NCBI RefSeq assembly: GCF_910591885.1
Contig: NC_063279.1
Location: 1,302,001-1,366,000 of the forward strand
Direction of reading: 5' to 3'
DNA: 64,000 bases
From: Bombus terrestris
Lineage: Eukaryota; Arthropoda; Insecta; Hymenoptera; Apidae
How positions within the stretch are numbered: position 1 is the stretch's first letter; every line of letters begins with the position of its first letter. The notes beneath the pieces are model-generated. The model was not told the origin of the DNA, searched no databases, and worked only from the letters and a program-made list of their open reading frames with translations. A program made the position numbers and the translations under genes. Positions 52,751-64,000 of this stretch are shown piece after piece.

Positions 52751-53179
52751 TACTTGTAAACCAAAATTCTCAAAATCTGTACCCACACCGTTATACGAAT
52801 CATCGTGGATGGTTTAGCGAGACGATTCGAAGATGACGAGCTCGATAATGGACGTCGATTATAAACTTTGGTCCGTGGAAAACTGGGCCACATCCAGTCC
52901 AGCTTTCCGTTATCTCCTGATTCGTGGATCGTGCACGAGCAAAATAGAAAGGCAATATAGTGGATGAAAAAAAGCGCGTTGGGAAGAATGGGGTAACCGA
53001 GGGAAAATAAAGGAGCGAAGGGTGGGAGGAGGTTGCACGGAGAAAGAGAGCGAACCCGGAAAACCGGGAAACACCGAACAATACCAATTGCGACAAATTA
53101 CACGTTGCTTTATCCGGTAACGCCGGCCCGCGATTAAAAGGGAACACAGAACGACGTGGCATCGAATACTACGAACCGT

Positions 53180-53745
53180 GATTCACCCCATTTTCTTTCC
53201 CTTTCTTCTTTTCTTTTATTTTACTTTCTATCTTTTTCATTTTCTTTGTTTCCCCGTTTTTGTTTTCTTCGTTCGTCATTTTTGATCAATCGAACGAAGG
53301 GGAAATTGCCGCTCCACCGAATGTTATTGAGGTTTCCCTATGAAAATTTAATCAGTGCGTTTTTTCAAAGCTCGTTCGTTTCCCCTTTTTGTTTTTACTT
53401 CTTTTCTTTTATCGTGCTCTCCGTTGTTTTCGTTTTCTTTCTTTCGGGCTTGTTTGATTCGTTCCACTTTCGATCTATTCAACAAAGGGGAAATTGTCAT
53501 TCGACTAAAAGTTATCGAGATTCTCCCATGGAAATTCAATTAAAGCACTGTTTAGAGTAGGTACCGATCATTGTATTTCCTTTTCCGCTATGTTTCCCCG
53601 TACTTTTCCTCTTTTCTTTGTATGTTTCTTCGTTGCTTGTTTCTCCGTTTGTGATTTTTGATTTCTGCTCGATGAAAGAGAAACTGCGCCAGCCGACTAA
53701 GCATTATTGGATTTTTCCTATGGAAGTTTAATTAACGCGTGGTTT
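53180..53745. repeat. Diverged tandem repeat, ~190-bp unit, 3 copies
   Basis: The segment GGGGAAATTG at 53299, GGGGAAATTG at 53487 and AGAGAAACTG at 53677 is each time followed by a TTATTGAG-like and CCTATGGAAATTTAATTA-like sequence, and preceded by T/C-rich DNA with TTCGTT. Spacing is 188 and 190 bases. The long open frame at 53156-53560 lies in this pyrimidine-rich repeat and is not a gene. Confidence 0.8.
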
Positions 53746-56370
53746 ACACTTTACATGTTGGCTTCGCCGTTTTGATGGCCGAAGCAAATTAGATTGGTAC
53801 GGAATCAAACGAAGTTGAGATACGTGATTCGAATGGTGTGCTTTGACTACACAACATTTTGTATCTAGACGATCCACGTGTCTTTGATTTGTTGAGAAGA
53901 ATCGAGAAGGAGAAAGTTTTGCTTAAAATTAACGTCTCGTTTGTCCATATGGTAATATCCATCGAATATTGTTTTCTGTTATATCTTTATTGTTATTTCC
54001 TTCGCAGGATTACAATGTCCCGCTTTCATACACGTATCACATACGATATTCGATACAGTGTAACAAAATATTGCTTTCTGTTTGATAACGAATATCATTA
54101 AAATTTTCATCGAACTGTTAATCCAAGGATTTAGAGATTCGATCGAGTATCACTTTCTACTAATTGTGAGAACGAACTTTGCGCTTCGTACTGAAACAGT
54201 CGAGCATTGCACGGTTATATTTTAACGGGTTCCGTTACGAGACATTCGCTTGAAATATCGCAGCTATCTCGCATCGGAAGAATATCTTCGCTTTCGAGAC
54301 AAAATGCCGAGACTTTGTTACTTCCGGAATATTCTTGTTTAATTCTGCTGCGTTGTTTGTGTATTTTTTTAACGATTACAGAGTATCTAACGTTTCAACA
54401 AAATGTGCAAAAATTCTTACTAGCGTGCACAATTTCTAGACATTGTATACATCCTTTTCTCTTGCTAAAATAAAATAATAATTGAAATATAGAAATTTGA
54501 AATATAAATAAATCCAAGTTTCTTTACCGGAGATCACTTTCCATTATAGAAAGCTTTCACTATGCGAAAGCGAGAAAAATCGGATTTCATATTTACTTTC
54601 CTTCGTATCTTCCTATTTTCCATTTCTGTTGATAGGAACATTTCGAACACCTGTGATTGCAACGTATACTAATTTTTTTTCCATTGGTTCTTACTTCCAA
54701 ACACGAGGTATCGTTTTTATCGGAATACTTCGCCGGAAATGTGATTCTTTTCTACTATACAACTATCGACCGTCAATTTTAATTCAACTATATTTCGACG
54801 ATATTTGATTTCGTGTTTTCGTTCTTTCAACATCCTATTTTACGTTAAATCCTTCTCAAATAAGATACAATTTTTTAATAAGAAATTATTTTTCTAAATT
54901 GTATCGGAATACTTCTTATCTGTTACTCCTTTGTTCTATTCATTTGCATTGATTTTGGTCAATTTTAACTGTACGTAGGAACGATCAGGAATATCAATGA
55001 TTTCTGATCGATATCGGTGGCAATCGGTTTAATCCCAGTGTATTCGATCCATTCGCAACGCGATATCGTTCCCAGCGTTACGGAGATCGTGTCGACACGT
55101 GTGCCGCGCACGTTTAGCCGTACTTGTAATCCGACAACGAAACTGGCGTTTCGCGAAATTTATATGATCCGCGGAAGATTTCTCCTAATCTCTCGGTGTT
55201 TCGGGCTTGTTTCGATATACACGCTATTTTCGTCGCGTGTATAATGTACAGTATGTAGTGTAGCATGGAAGGCGAAATGAATCGATGCTTCCTGCTTGAA
55301 CAGCTTCAATGGCTCAATCATTGAAAGTGCAAGCATAGAAAGATATTTAATTCATTTCTCCATTTGTTGCATGGAATACATAGCCTGCAATGCCGTGTTT
55401 TCACAGTTTGATCTATTGTATAAATTCGACGCAAATAAAGATAAAGATGATGGTTGTAAATTAGGCGAAATATTAGGTTAAACTTTACTTTAACAGTTGA
55501 GAAGTTTGGAACGCAAAGAAACATTTTTGAATCGTTTCGCTGAATTTTTCAGTCGTGTTCTGTGCGATATAGATGACACGATGGTTTACAGTTTCTCTAT
55601 GGTCTCGATCGAATAATTTAATAATCGAAAATATAAAGATACGTAAATTTATTTCTTTCTCCATTTATCGATCCTATTGTATATTTAATATTACTTCTGC
55701 TCAATTATAATCTAGATTATATAAGTTTGCTGTCTTACTAATATTCCTAAATTCTAAAAAATTTTATAAAACTTTGATCACATTCTTAGAAATATTCTTC
55801 GAGCAGATCGGATTACTGGTAATTGTATCTCAATAATTGTAAGCAATTGTATATACATACGTGCAACATTTATTTAATATAATCCATACTAATCCTATCG
55901 AATTATCATCTAAGACAGACTTGCTTATTATATATACAATATATGGCTTATACATATATTCTGAGAATCGTGTAAAGATTTAATGGGACTCAGGGAAATA
56001 CGATGAAACGCGATCAGTCGCTTCCTATCCTGCATATATACGCGCATATATGTACATAGGATATGCATATCTATGTTTCAAGCATTTCTGGTTCTACGAT
56101 TGTTCTTTCCATTCTCGTCACATTGGACTCGATTTATTCATACAACAGACGTGTAATCATTTTTCTGTTTTGCATTATTCTTATTCATATTTTCCTTCGA
56201 CGTTCACCTACCTCGCCTACCTCCTAAATAGCTTTTCTTTTTCCCTCGATATCAGCCTATGAAAATTTCAAAGAATTAATTTTATTTTATTTCATTCATC
56301 CTGTATATTATTCCCACCACTAAACTTATTTTCCTATCCTATAATTATAATCTTGCTTAGAGAATCAATA
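53746..56370. other. Gene-free spacer
   Basis: No exon, RNA gene or further element recognised. Confidence 0.55.
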
Positions 56371-56455
56371 TATTGAGTTGGCAACTAAGTGGTTGCGCAT
56401 TTTGTCAATACCACCTAATGACAAAATCCGCAACCACTTAGTTGCCAACCCTATA
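56371..56455. mobile_element. 85-bp palindromic MITE, copy 2
   Basis: GGCAACTAAGTGGTTGCG pairs with CGCAACCACTTAGTTGCC; the inner parts ATTTTGTCA and TGACAAAAT also pair. Same length and plan as 37222-37306. Confidence 0.87.
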
Positions 56456-56739
56456 AGTATACTTTAATTACTGAAACATGAAAAATGTAAAGTATCGTAT
56501 TTTTCTCCGTGGTCTTTGATTTTATTCGCACATCTCCCGAATATATCAACTATTTTCAAATTTTCTATTTTTTCCCATTCAAAACGCGATAAATCCTGTT
56601 GTACAGTTTCTACCTTTTTCGTTTCCTTCTTCCTTTTTTTACTAATTTACAAGATGGATACTATTCTTTAATGTTTCTTATCGTAGATAATAACATCATT
56701 ATGAAATTTCTTAACCGTGTATTACATATGCGAAATTGT

Positions 56740-57262
56740 AAGTCACAAGTAGCCGGCGACGGGTGTGCTAACAAATCCAATCGCAGCCGGCGCGATAATT
56801 CGCGATCGAGTTAAGCGTAACCAAGTGCTACAGAACGTGATGTTTCCAGGTGTCGTCATCGCGTCATCGTGTTGGCCTTAACGAGGCGCAGTTAGCGTCG
56901 GCATCGTTAGGGAGCGTGGAACGCGAGTGGACTGGTGCTTCCAAATCCTCGAAATTATCGCCGCGATTCCTAGCACCCTTGGTGTATAGTGAGAACAGTG
57001 GTTCGTGTCCACCTGCTCTCGATAATTCGTCCTCGCATCTCGAAGAAGGGAGGCACGTGAACGATCGTGGGTACACGAACGTGCTTCCTTAAAGTGAACC
57101 TTAGGCGCGGATATGCGCCGTTAATGAAAGAATCTGGCGTGATTGCTCGCGGAGACGATCGGAGCGTCCTTTGGTGGCTAGAAGCCGCGAGAATAGCGAA
57201 CCAAGCTAACGAAAAAGGGGCAAGGAGAAAGGAGGGAAGAAGAAATCGAGCAGAGAAGGGTG
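56740..57262 (+). promoter_or_regulatory. CpG-rich candidate promoter / non-coding first exon
   Basis: About 500 bases of higher GC content ending in a strong donor-like AAGG|gtgagt at about 57258. Open frames on both strands (56850-57092, 57067-57327) show no known domain. A 5' exon of a gene lying beyond the right edge is possible; this is inference. Confidence 0.3.
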
Positions 57263-59540
57263 AGTGCATCGACCACAATAACAGAGTAGAAGGTAATTAT
57301 TCGGAACAGGATACGATGAGAATATGATTCTCAGTAACGTTTTCCTATGAATATAACGGCCGTTCGGTTTTAGTTTTCAAGATACAGAGCGATTCATGTT
57401 CAATGTTACGTACTATATGCAATGGTATTGAACATAAATTGACTTATACGTTGAAAGGTATAAATCGGTGAAAAACTATACCTCTGTTCAGAATAATTAC
57501 CCGCTAGGATAAACGAACGTAGATCTATGCTTTGGGTACATTTGTTAGCGGTTCCTCCGCGATTCGATAATGCTGATTTACATATTTGCCGATAATGCCG
57601 CGTATTTCGACGTACCGCGTTAGAGGTGTAATCACGCGTGTAATTCTTGTCCATACGTGCAACCAGCGACGCTTATAACGGTAAGGTATTACCGGAAATC
57701 CGTCTTAAATCTCTTGTAATTAAATCTTGAATGTAGCGAGCATCATCGCGCCACACAGGCCGATATCGATGTTTGCTTTTCTCGGGATAACAGGTCGGCT
57801 TTGTCGAAGCCTAAAATGTGCCTTCAGTTTTGAACATTGTGTACATTATCGGCACGATTCGCTGTTATTAAGTGGCGATGAATTATCCTTGCCAGATTAA
57901 TAGAAGTTTATATGCAAATTTAATAGACTTCGTTCTTCTTATATCTTTTTACGAACGCATTTTTTAATTTTCCCGGAGAAAATAATTCAAACGTGAAAAT
58001 ATACCGTGTTACAGATATTTCTGTCAATTTTGTTTATAAAGCGTGAGATACTTTCAACGAGGAATTAAATTTCGCGTAACCGTATAATTTTATTACAATC
58101 GTATACACATCGGTAGGTGTAGACAAATATAGCAAGTAAAATCTGTTCATCCGAAGCTTGAAGTTTGGAATAAAAATCGATTTGCACATTGCTGTAGAAC
58201 AGATTAATAGATATTCGATTTTATTTAGAAATAGCTAATAGCGTCCTGTGTATCGATACCTAGGAAGTACTAATGATATTAGCAATATAGCAAATGGACA
58301 GATTGTGTACTCTGTGGTCGTACAATTGTGTACTCTGTGTGCAGCCAATTGTTTTTCTCGCTACAATTCGAGGTCTTTGTGACCAGAAATACACAACGTT
58401 CGGATGAATACAATTGAAACTGTTTATTTCGAACGGTTCCTACGATATTTCGGATAATTGCTTTCCTCGTAACATATTGCACGCGCCTTTATTTCTCTTC
58501 GAGATTAATGGAGTCTATCGTTTTCTTTCTATCGCTATATCCAGATAAATATACTGCGTTTCACTATATTTTAATAACGCGGCTGTATTCGAAAGTACAG
58601 TTTATGAAAATCACGCGTTCGAAAATTAACTGTACTCGTTCAGTTCTTTATGATTTCGTGACACGTAGGTGGATAATTTCAAAATACTCGATTAGATGGA
58701 GAAAAATGACGCGTTCAAGGGTGAACTCGTAGCTTGGTATAGCCTTCTGAATGCATTAGCGCAAGAAAACGAGTACGTGTGTCGATGTGTACACGCGAAC
58801 GGTTAGGAAAGCGGCTTAGCCTCTTCTAAGAAATGCCATAGCTGGTAAGGTGGAAATGGGTCAAGGAGTTTCTGCATAAGAAAGCTAATTCCACGGCTGT
58901 CGCCGGGCACGCCTCGTAAAAACATCCCACTTTTCAATGATAAATTATCCTTGACTGTAAATTTATTCTTCGGCGTTCTTCGATCGGCTCGTTCTTTTTT
59001 TTCCAAATTAGTTTACCGATTACGCACAGTTTACAGTGCACAGGTGCGACGTGTAATTCATTTTGTCGATGAAGTAGCGCGATTAACATAAATGGGTCCC
59101 ATTTACGACTACGGTCATTTATTTTGGGCCCGATCGCAAACAAAAACACGCACGATGGAGGTTCGTTCGATGGAGATTTATGGCTCGCGAGTCACGTATT
59201 GTTCCCCTAATGCGAAAACGTACACTGGCTCCCAATTGATTTACCGAATATCGCTGCCAGCATTTCGGTCAACGGGGCTGTACACGCTCTGACGGTGTGC
59301 TGATACACGAGCGTAGTGTTTCTTAACCCCAGACAAATCACTATAACGTGGAGTGCGATAGACCGTGATAGGGAATGATCTCTTTCCTTAGCACTCGATG
59401 TGGCAGCGTTTAGTTTGCGCAGTCAGAAGTTTACCAGCTGATAATTGCTATTATTGGCACGAATCTCGGGTAATTGACGAAGGAAAAGTATAGTAAACGT
59501 TAAATATTCCTAATTTATGATATAATTATTTGGACGTTGT
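57263..59540. other. Gene-free spacer
   Basis: No convincing exon. A short direct repeat TGTGTACTCTGTG occurs twice near 58304-58340. Confidence 0.5.
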
Positions 59541-59544
59541 ATAG

Positions 59545-60011
59545 TGTAGTATCGTGGACAGATCGCCTAAGAAATATCGGGTGAACCGTAAACAATGTCG
59601 CGAGAAAGCCTAAGTGCCGAAAGACTAAAAGGGTCTGGAAACTTCAATGAGCCCATCAATGTGTGGTCGGTCTTTCGGTCGAATAGTTACGCGGAAAAAT
59701 GGCCTTGCGTGATCATAGTCGTTGACGTTTTTGGAACACGTACGTGCTGGGACTATGAGAAAAGGCAAAGGGATTAAGACGAATTAACAGGCAGTCGTTA
59801 GTTGAGAAGTCTGATTGTTTTCAGCCTTGTCGAGGAGGATGGTCCGCGTGAAAGAGAGCGATGGAGCGGTTGTAGCGAGAGTAGTGAGTGAAGAATGATG
59901 ACTGCGTGTATATAGACTGACGGAGCATCATACTTGATTTTGTGTTGACGTGAACGATATTGAAACAAATCATACCGTTACCAAACTTACTAGCACTATA
60001 TTTTTCCCACC
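59545..60011 (+). mobile_element. LTR (family 1), copy 3, internally deleted
   Basis: Starts TGTAGTATCGTGGACAG like copies 1 and 2 and follows them to about 59820, then jumps from the equivalent of 44400 to that of 44725 (GTCAG...CCTTGTCGAGG), losing the TATA box and poly(A) signal. The last ~100 bases are diverged. ATAG at 59541-59544 and 60012-60015 is a plausible 4-bp target duplication if the element ends TTCCCACC. Confidence 0.72.
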
Positions 60012-60015
60012 ATAG

Positions 60016-61230
60016 TATACACGTTAATTAGGAACAGGAGGTCCAGATCGACTGGAAATTATCAAGCGTTATCTATCATGCTCGAATACGATGAATCTAT
60101 TCTTCTTCCATTAATTTTGAATTGGAAGAATTATATATAATTATCACATACACAATTTTTATAATGACGGAACAAACTGAATCCAGCGTTTTATTTGTGA
60201 TTGCACAGTTGGCGATAAGTTTGCAACGCTACGTAATTTTCGGGGAGCAGTTTACTTGGCTGACGGTTGTGTTCTACGTCTCGAGGATATCGCTGCCATC
60301 GTAGATAACGCATAGCAATTGTGTATTCTCTAAGTAGATCAAGTAGACTAGAATTATATGTAGAGCGCTACAACACGATAGATGCACTTTGGTAGAAGTA
60401 GTAGATTTGTGTAGAGGCGAAAGCAGTTGCAAGGTGCGCAGGAAAGGGACCGAATACTTAATGCCACCGCTGTCGTTTCGAACAATTCGCGATAAGGTTA
60501 CTTCGAAAGCTCTATAGCCATTGATTTTCTCCGGAAACTTTGTCTAATACGGCTAGAATGTTAGAGCATTTCGACGGTAAGCGTTTTGAGGCATTAGGTC
60601 TAGTATCGCTATTGTTTCCGACGTTATCCTGTTGCTGCGCACGGTTTCTAAAGGCTTTCATGGACGACGCATTCCTGAATATTGCATCGCTGCTTCGAAT
60701 TTCAAATCGTGATAAATAAAGAACATTCTATGTTTTTACGACGAGAACGACTTGAAGTAAAAAACTTCGAATGTTTTCTCATTTGTACTCGATAAGCGCT
60801 AAATTCATGGAACGTGAAACATTCAACGATCGAATCGTTATGCCAATGCGGAAATTATTATTTTTGGTGTTTAATAAGATATTCCATAGAAGGTAAAATT
60901 GATACTTATATTCAAATTATATTCAGTCGGTGAATGGATTTCACAGCTAGTTTATCTTACGTTTAATGTATCGTACGAATAATATATTTACTTGACGTTT
61001 CATAAAATTTCATTGCACGATTATGATTTCATACTGATAGCCTTACTGATATTTTTTCTTGGCAAAAGTAAGTCCAAATAGTTTGTACGATCGAGCTAAT
61101 GTCGTTGGTGAAATTTTACGAGTTGAAAATTGTTAGTATTAATAAATTCTCTCACGAAATAACGCGACATGCTAGCTGACAAATAAAGCGCAAATTTACA
61201 AGTAAATTTGACAAATTACCACGAAGCATG
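60016..61230. other. Gene-free spacer
   Basis: Nothing recognised. Confidence 0.55.
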
Positions 61231-61236
61231 TATATT

Positions 61237-61395
61237 TATAAATTCATATTTTTATGAAGTGTTATAATAGGTGCTTGTCACTACACATAGCAATTTATAC
61301 ATTCTGCGAATTCATATTTTTATGAATTGTTATAATAGATGCTTGCCGCTACACGTAGCAATTTATACATTCTGCGAATTCATATTTTAAGTGAC
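61237..61395. repeat. Tandem repeat, 68-bp unit, 2.2 copies
   Basis: AATTCATATTTTTATGAA begins units at 61241 and 61309 and a partial one at 61377. The unit also contains a small palindrome (TTCATATTTTTATGAA). Confidence 0.92.
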
Positions 61396-61889
61396 CAGAA
61401 ACAGACGGATAAAAAAGCAACGATTTTTATTAATATGGAATGTGTTATTTACATTCGTCTATTGTCTGACTTTCTGACACGTCAAACATTTGTCTTCGGT
61501 AAAACTGTAACTGTTGTACAATGTTCGCGAGCAACATTCCAGAAGATTTAAGGGTGTCATAACAAAGCGATGAATCTACAAACAAGAAAACGCAATACCG
61601 TCCGCAAACTCTTTGAACATTTGACTAGGTTCCTTCTATCCCATTACACCAACACCGACAAAAAGACGCGAGAACTTCCTTCGCCTTACACAAGGATCCT
61701 TCTACACCTACTCGACACCTAACTCGTAACTCGACGAATCTCAGATTCCTCTGTTTTTATTCCTTCGTTTGACTTCCCTCGTGGAAGAATACGGGGAAAG
61801 GAGAGAAAAGGGCCGAACTTTCTTTCGGGACACGTCAAATTTTTGATATATTCTATAACGTACGGCAAGTTTTAAAGAATAGTATTTAA

Positions 61890-62531
61890 CACTAGAACTA
61901 CCGATAGTTAACACGAAGCTATTTTTACCAAGAGTAGTCAAAATTACTGGTCTTTAAAAAATACGTAATAATAGAATATTTTTATATTTATTGATTTATT
62001 ATTTTCTTACAAAAGGAATTCCATGTTATGTAGTACACTTTTGGTATTATTAATTCATCTGGGACCATGATCCTTAAACGAGGGTCGACACATTTATAAA
62101 ATTGTAGAACCAGTCATTTTTACTGGTGCGGCATTTCTAGTATCGACATTTAGATATCTAACGATCGATCCGGAATTTTCCTGAAAACTGATATCGTCGT
62201 ATCGAATGATACGCGGTAAAAATTTGAAAAACGTGTAGCAAGTTGTAGAAAACGAGGAAACTGGTTAATCGGGGTTCGATAAACAGATCGCAGCACCCTT
62301 TTACACTTTGACAATTACCGGTCATTTCGACTGGTATTGGTATAAGTAGCCTTGATACAAAATTATTTTGAGTTTCAATACATAAAAAACAAAATAAAAT
62401 TCACTACATTATCCTTTCAGTTATCGTTGCGAAAGTCATTACATCATTGTGGAAAAAAATATAACATGAAGTAAGAATTTTAAAATAAAATTGTAAAACC
62501 AGTTAATTTGACTGGTGTGGTAGTTCTAATG
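61890..62531. mobile_element. piggyBac-like non-autonomous element, 642 bp
   Basis: TTAA at 61886-61889 and 62532-62535 flank ends CACTAGAACTACC and GGTAGTTCTAATG (13-base inverted repeat, one mismatch). TTAA duplications are specific to piggyBac-type transposition. Inside are several ACCAGT...ACTGGT palindromes (about 62108, 62320, 62497, and a half near 61945). No transposase frame. Confidence 0.87.
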
Positions 62532-62535
62532 TTAA

Positions 62536-64000
62536 AAGTGTTAGTTTTACGATGCAGAAAGCATCACTTTAAAAGTTTATCATACGAGTAAGCTGTACAA
62601 TTTGTATAAATTTTGTATAACGGCACTGACGCCTTAAAATTCGCCTTGAAATTTTTGTACTCTACTCGTCAGAAACTGAATCGTACGAAACAAATAGGAA
62701 ATTCGGCGTTGCTTAAAACTTGGACCAAAAAGTGAAATCGAAGGGGAGAAAAAAAAAAAAGAAAAAGAAGAATCAAGGAACGGCAACGACTGAGAAAATG
62801 CTTTCAATCCGAGGGAAAAATCCACGAGATTCTTATCTTGGACGCAATCTTCCAACACAGCCTCTGTTATGCGATCTAACTTCTTGACTTTCTTATGCCA
62901 TTCAGCAACAAGTAAAGGTCCTATGAATATCTATGGAATTTCCGTGCTTTTCATTCTGAATCATCGGTTACGCGAAGTTCATACGACGACTAAATTTACT
63001 TAAAAAATAAAATCGTTTACCGTATACGATGATAGAAGATAATTGAAAAGCTTAGAACGCGATAAACGTGAAATATCTGCATAAGTAAAAATTAACACAT
63101 CGCGGTAATCTTATTATAGCATTCTTGATGCGAGAAAATGAAAATTAATCGATTGAATTATTTTGATTTATTAAATCAATTGAATCATTCGAGGGTTGAC
63201 ATCACAGCGAGATCTTGAAATTGCTCGATATTTCACGGCTACTCGCGTCCAGACGTAATTTTGTCATGACGTTCGGTAAGAGGCTGTCTAATTAAACGCC
63301 TGCAGAACGTTTATAGTCTTACGATGGAAAGAATGGAAGAAAAGAATTTACGTAAAGTGACGAGACTCGATTTGAAGGTACGACTGTCACCGAGTCCGAG
63401 ACAACTAACAAGACAAAACATTTATAAGAGGAGTTTTCGTTTCGTCGTGTCTTGTTAAGGGACGATCAATTTATGACTATTGGACGTTTCACGCGCTTAA
63501 CGCGATCGAGTATTCCTTTAAATCATCCCGCTTCACGGTTCTACGCTACCGTGCCACGTTATACGTATACGTATCATAAGCGTCGACCTAAGCTACGACT
63601 TTTATCCTCTGCTACAGCATTTTAATATTTGGCCAGACAGCCGAAGAATCGTTTTCTCAGCGTCGATTTTTCACCTCGTATAATATGAAAATTCGTTTGT
63701 AATTTACTTTTATCCGATTCTGACTAACTTTAATCCTATTTGTGAAAACGAAAAATTCGAACGTTTCATCTTGGCGAGCGGATTCGTGCAAACACGCGCC
63801 CTTTTCTCATTTTTCATTTGTTACAACTGAAGTTGTAATTCGATTTACTATATACATGGTTACTATGTATATTTTTTTGGCGAAAGCAAGTTCTGTGTTG
63901 GTTAAATCCTATTGAAGTATTTAAGAACACGAATCACTTGCCCGCTATCTTGGCGTTTCATCGATATTTTATCATTCTATGGTTAAATGCCATTCTTACG
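62536..64000. other. Gene-free right edge
   Basis: No exon or element recognised. Confidence 0.5.

Noticed and set aside
53156..53560. 134-codon Phe/Ser-rich frame resembling membrane segments
   Set aside because: It is a pyrimidine-rich tandem repeat, and the hydrophobicity follows from T-rich codons.

Overview
Insect nuclear DNA, most probably Hymenoptera and perhaps a bee. The genes have short exons and GT-AG introns in AT-rich DNA, three of them give clear insect/animal products, and the mobile DNA is mostly short mariner, Tc1 and piggyBac derivatives plus R1-clade non-LTR fragments and solo LTRs. I see no prokaryotic features, CRISPR array, tRNA or rRNA.

Layout, left third (1-28.4 kb): three genes in a row, all on the + strand. 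(1) The 3' part of a ULK3-type kinase gene (367-5755): end of the kinase domain from the DFG motif, then two MIT domains. (2) A large gene (exons 7717-20931) for a nuclear-looking protein of 768-785 residues that I cannot name. It appears to have at least three alternative first exons (7717, 14007, 14465), each with its own ATG and each leaving the same splice phase, joined to a common exon at 16201, plus a 27-base microexon. (3) A complete UBE2Q-type ubiquitin-conjugating enzyme gene (24531-28403, 382 residues).

Right part (28.4-64 kb): about 35 kb with no convincing protein-coding exon. It holds microsatellites and poly(A) tracts (30.5-31.9 kb), R1-like retrotransposon debris (33.83-34.49, 38.03-39.87 kb and a probable 3' stub at 42.98 kb), two copies of one LTR family in head-to-head orientation (41586-42355 and 44176-44895), a shortened third copy (59545-60011), a solo LTR of another family with a perfect 5-bp target duplication (49321-50270), several non-autonomous DNA transposons with intact target duplications, and old tandem repeats. 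Some CpG-rich patches (48.9-49.1, 51.2-51.6, 56.75-57.26 kb) look like possible promoters or 5' exons but none can be tied to a gene here.

The best leads are the phase-matched alternative first exons of gene 2 and the LTR pair whose flanking target duplications look swapped, as expected if the 1.8 kb between them was inverted by recombination. I found no sign of a wholly new molecular system.
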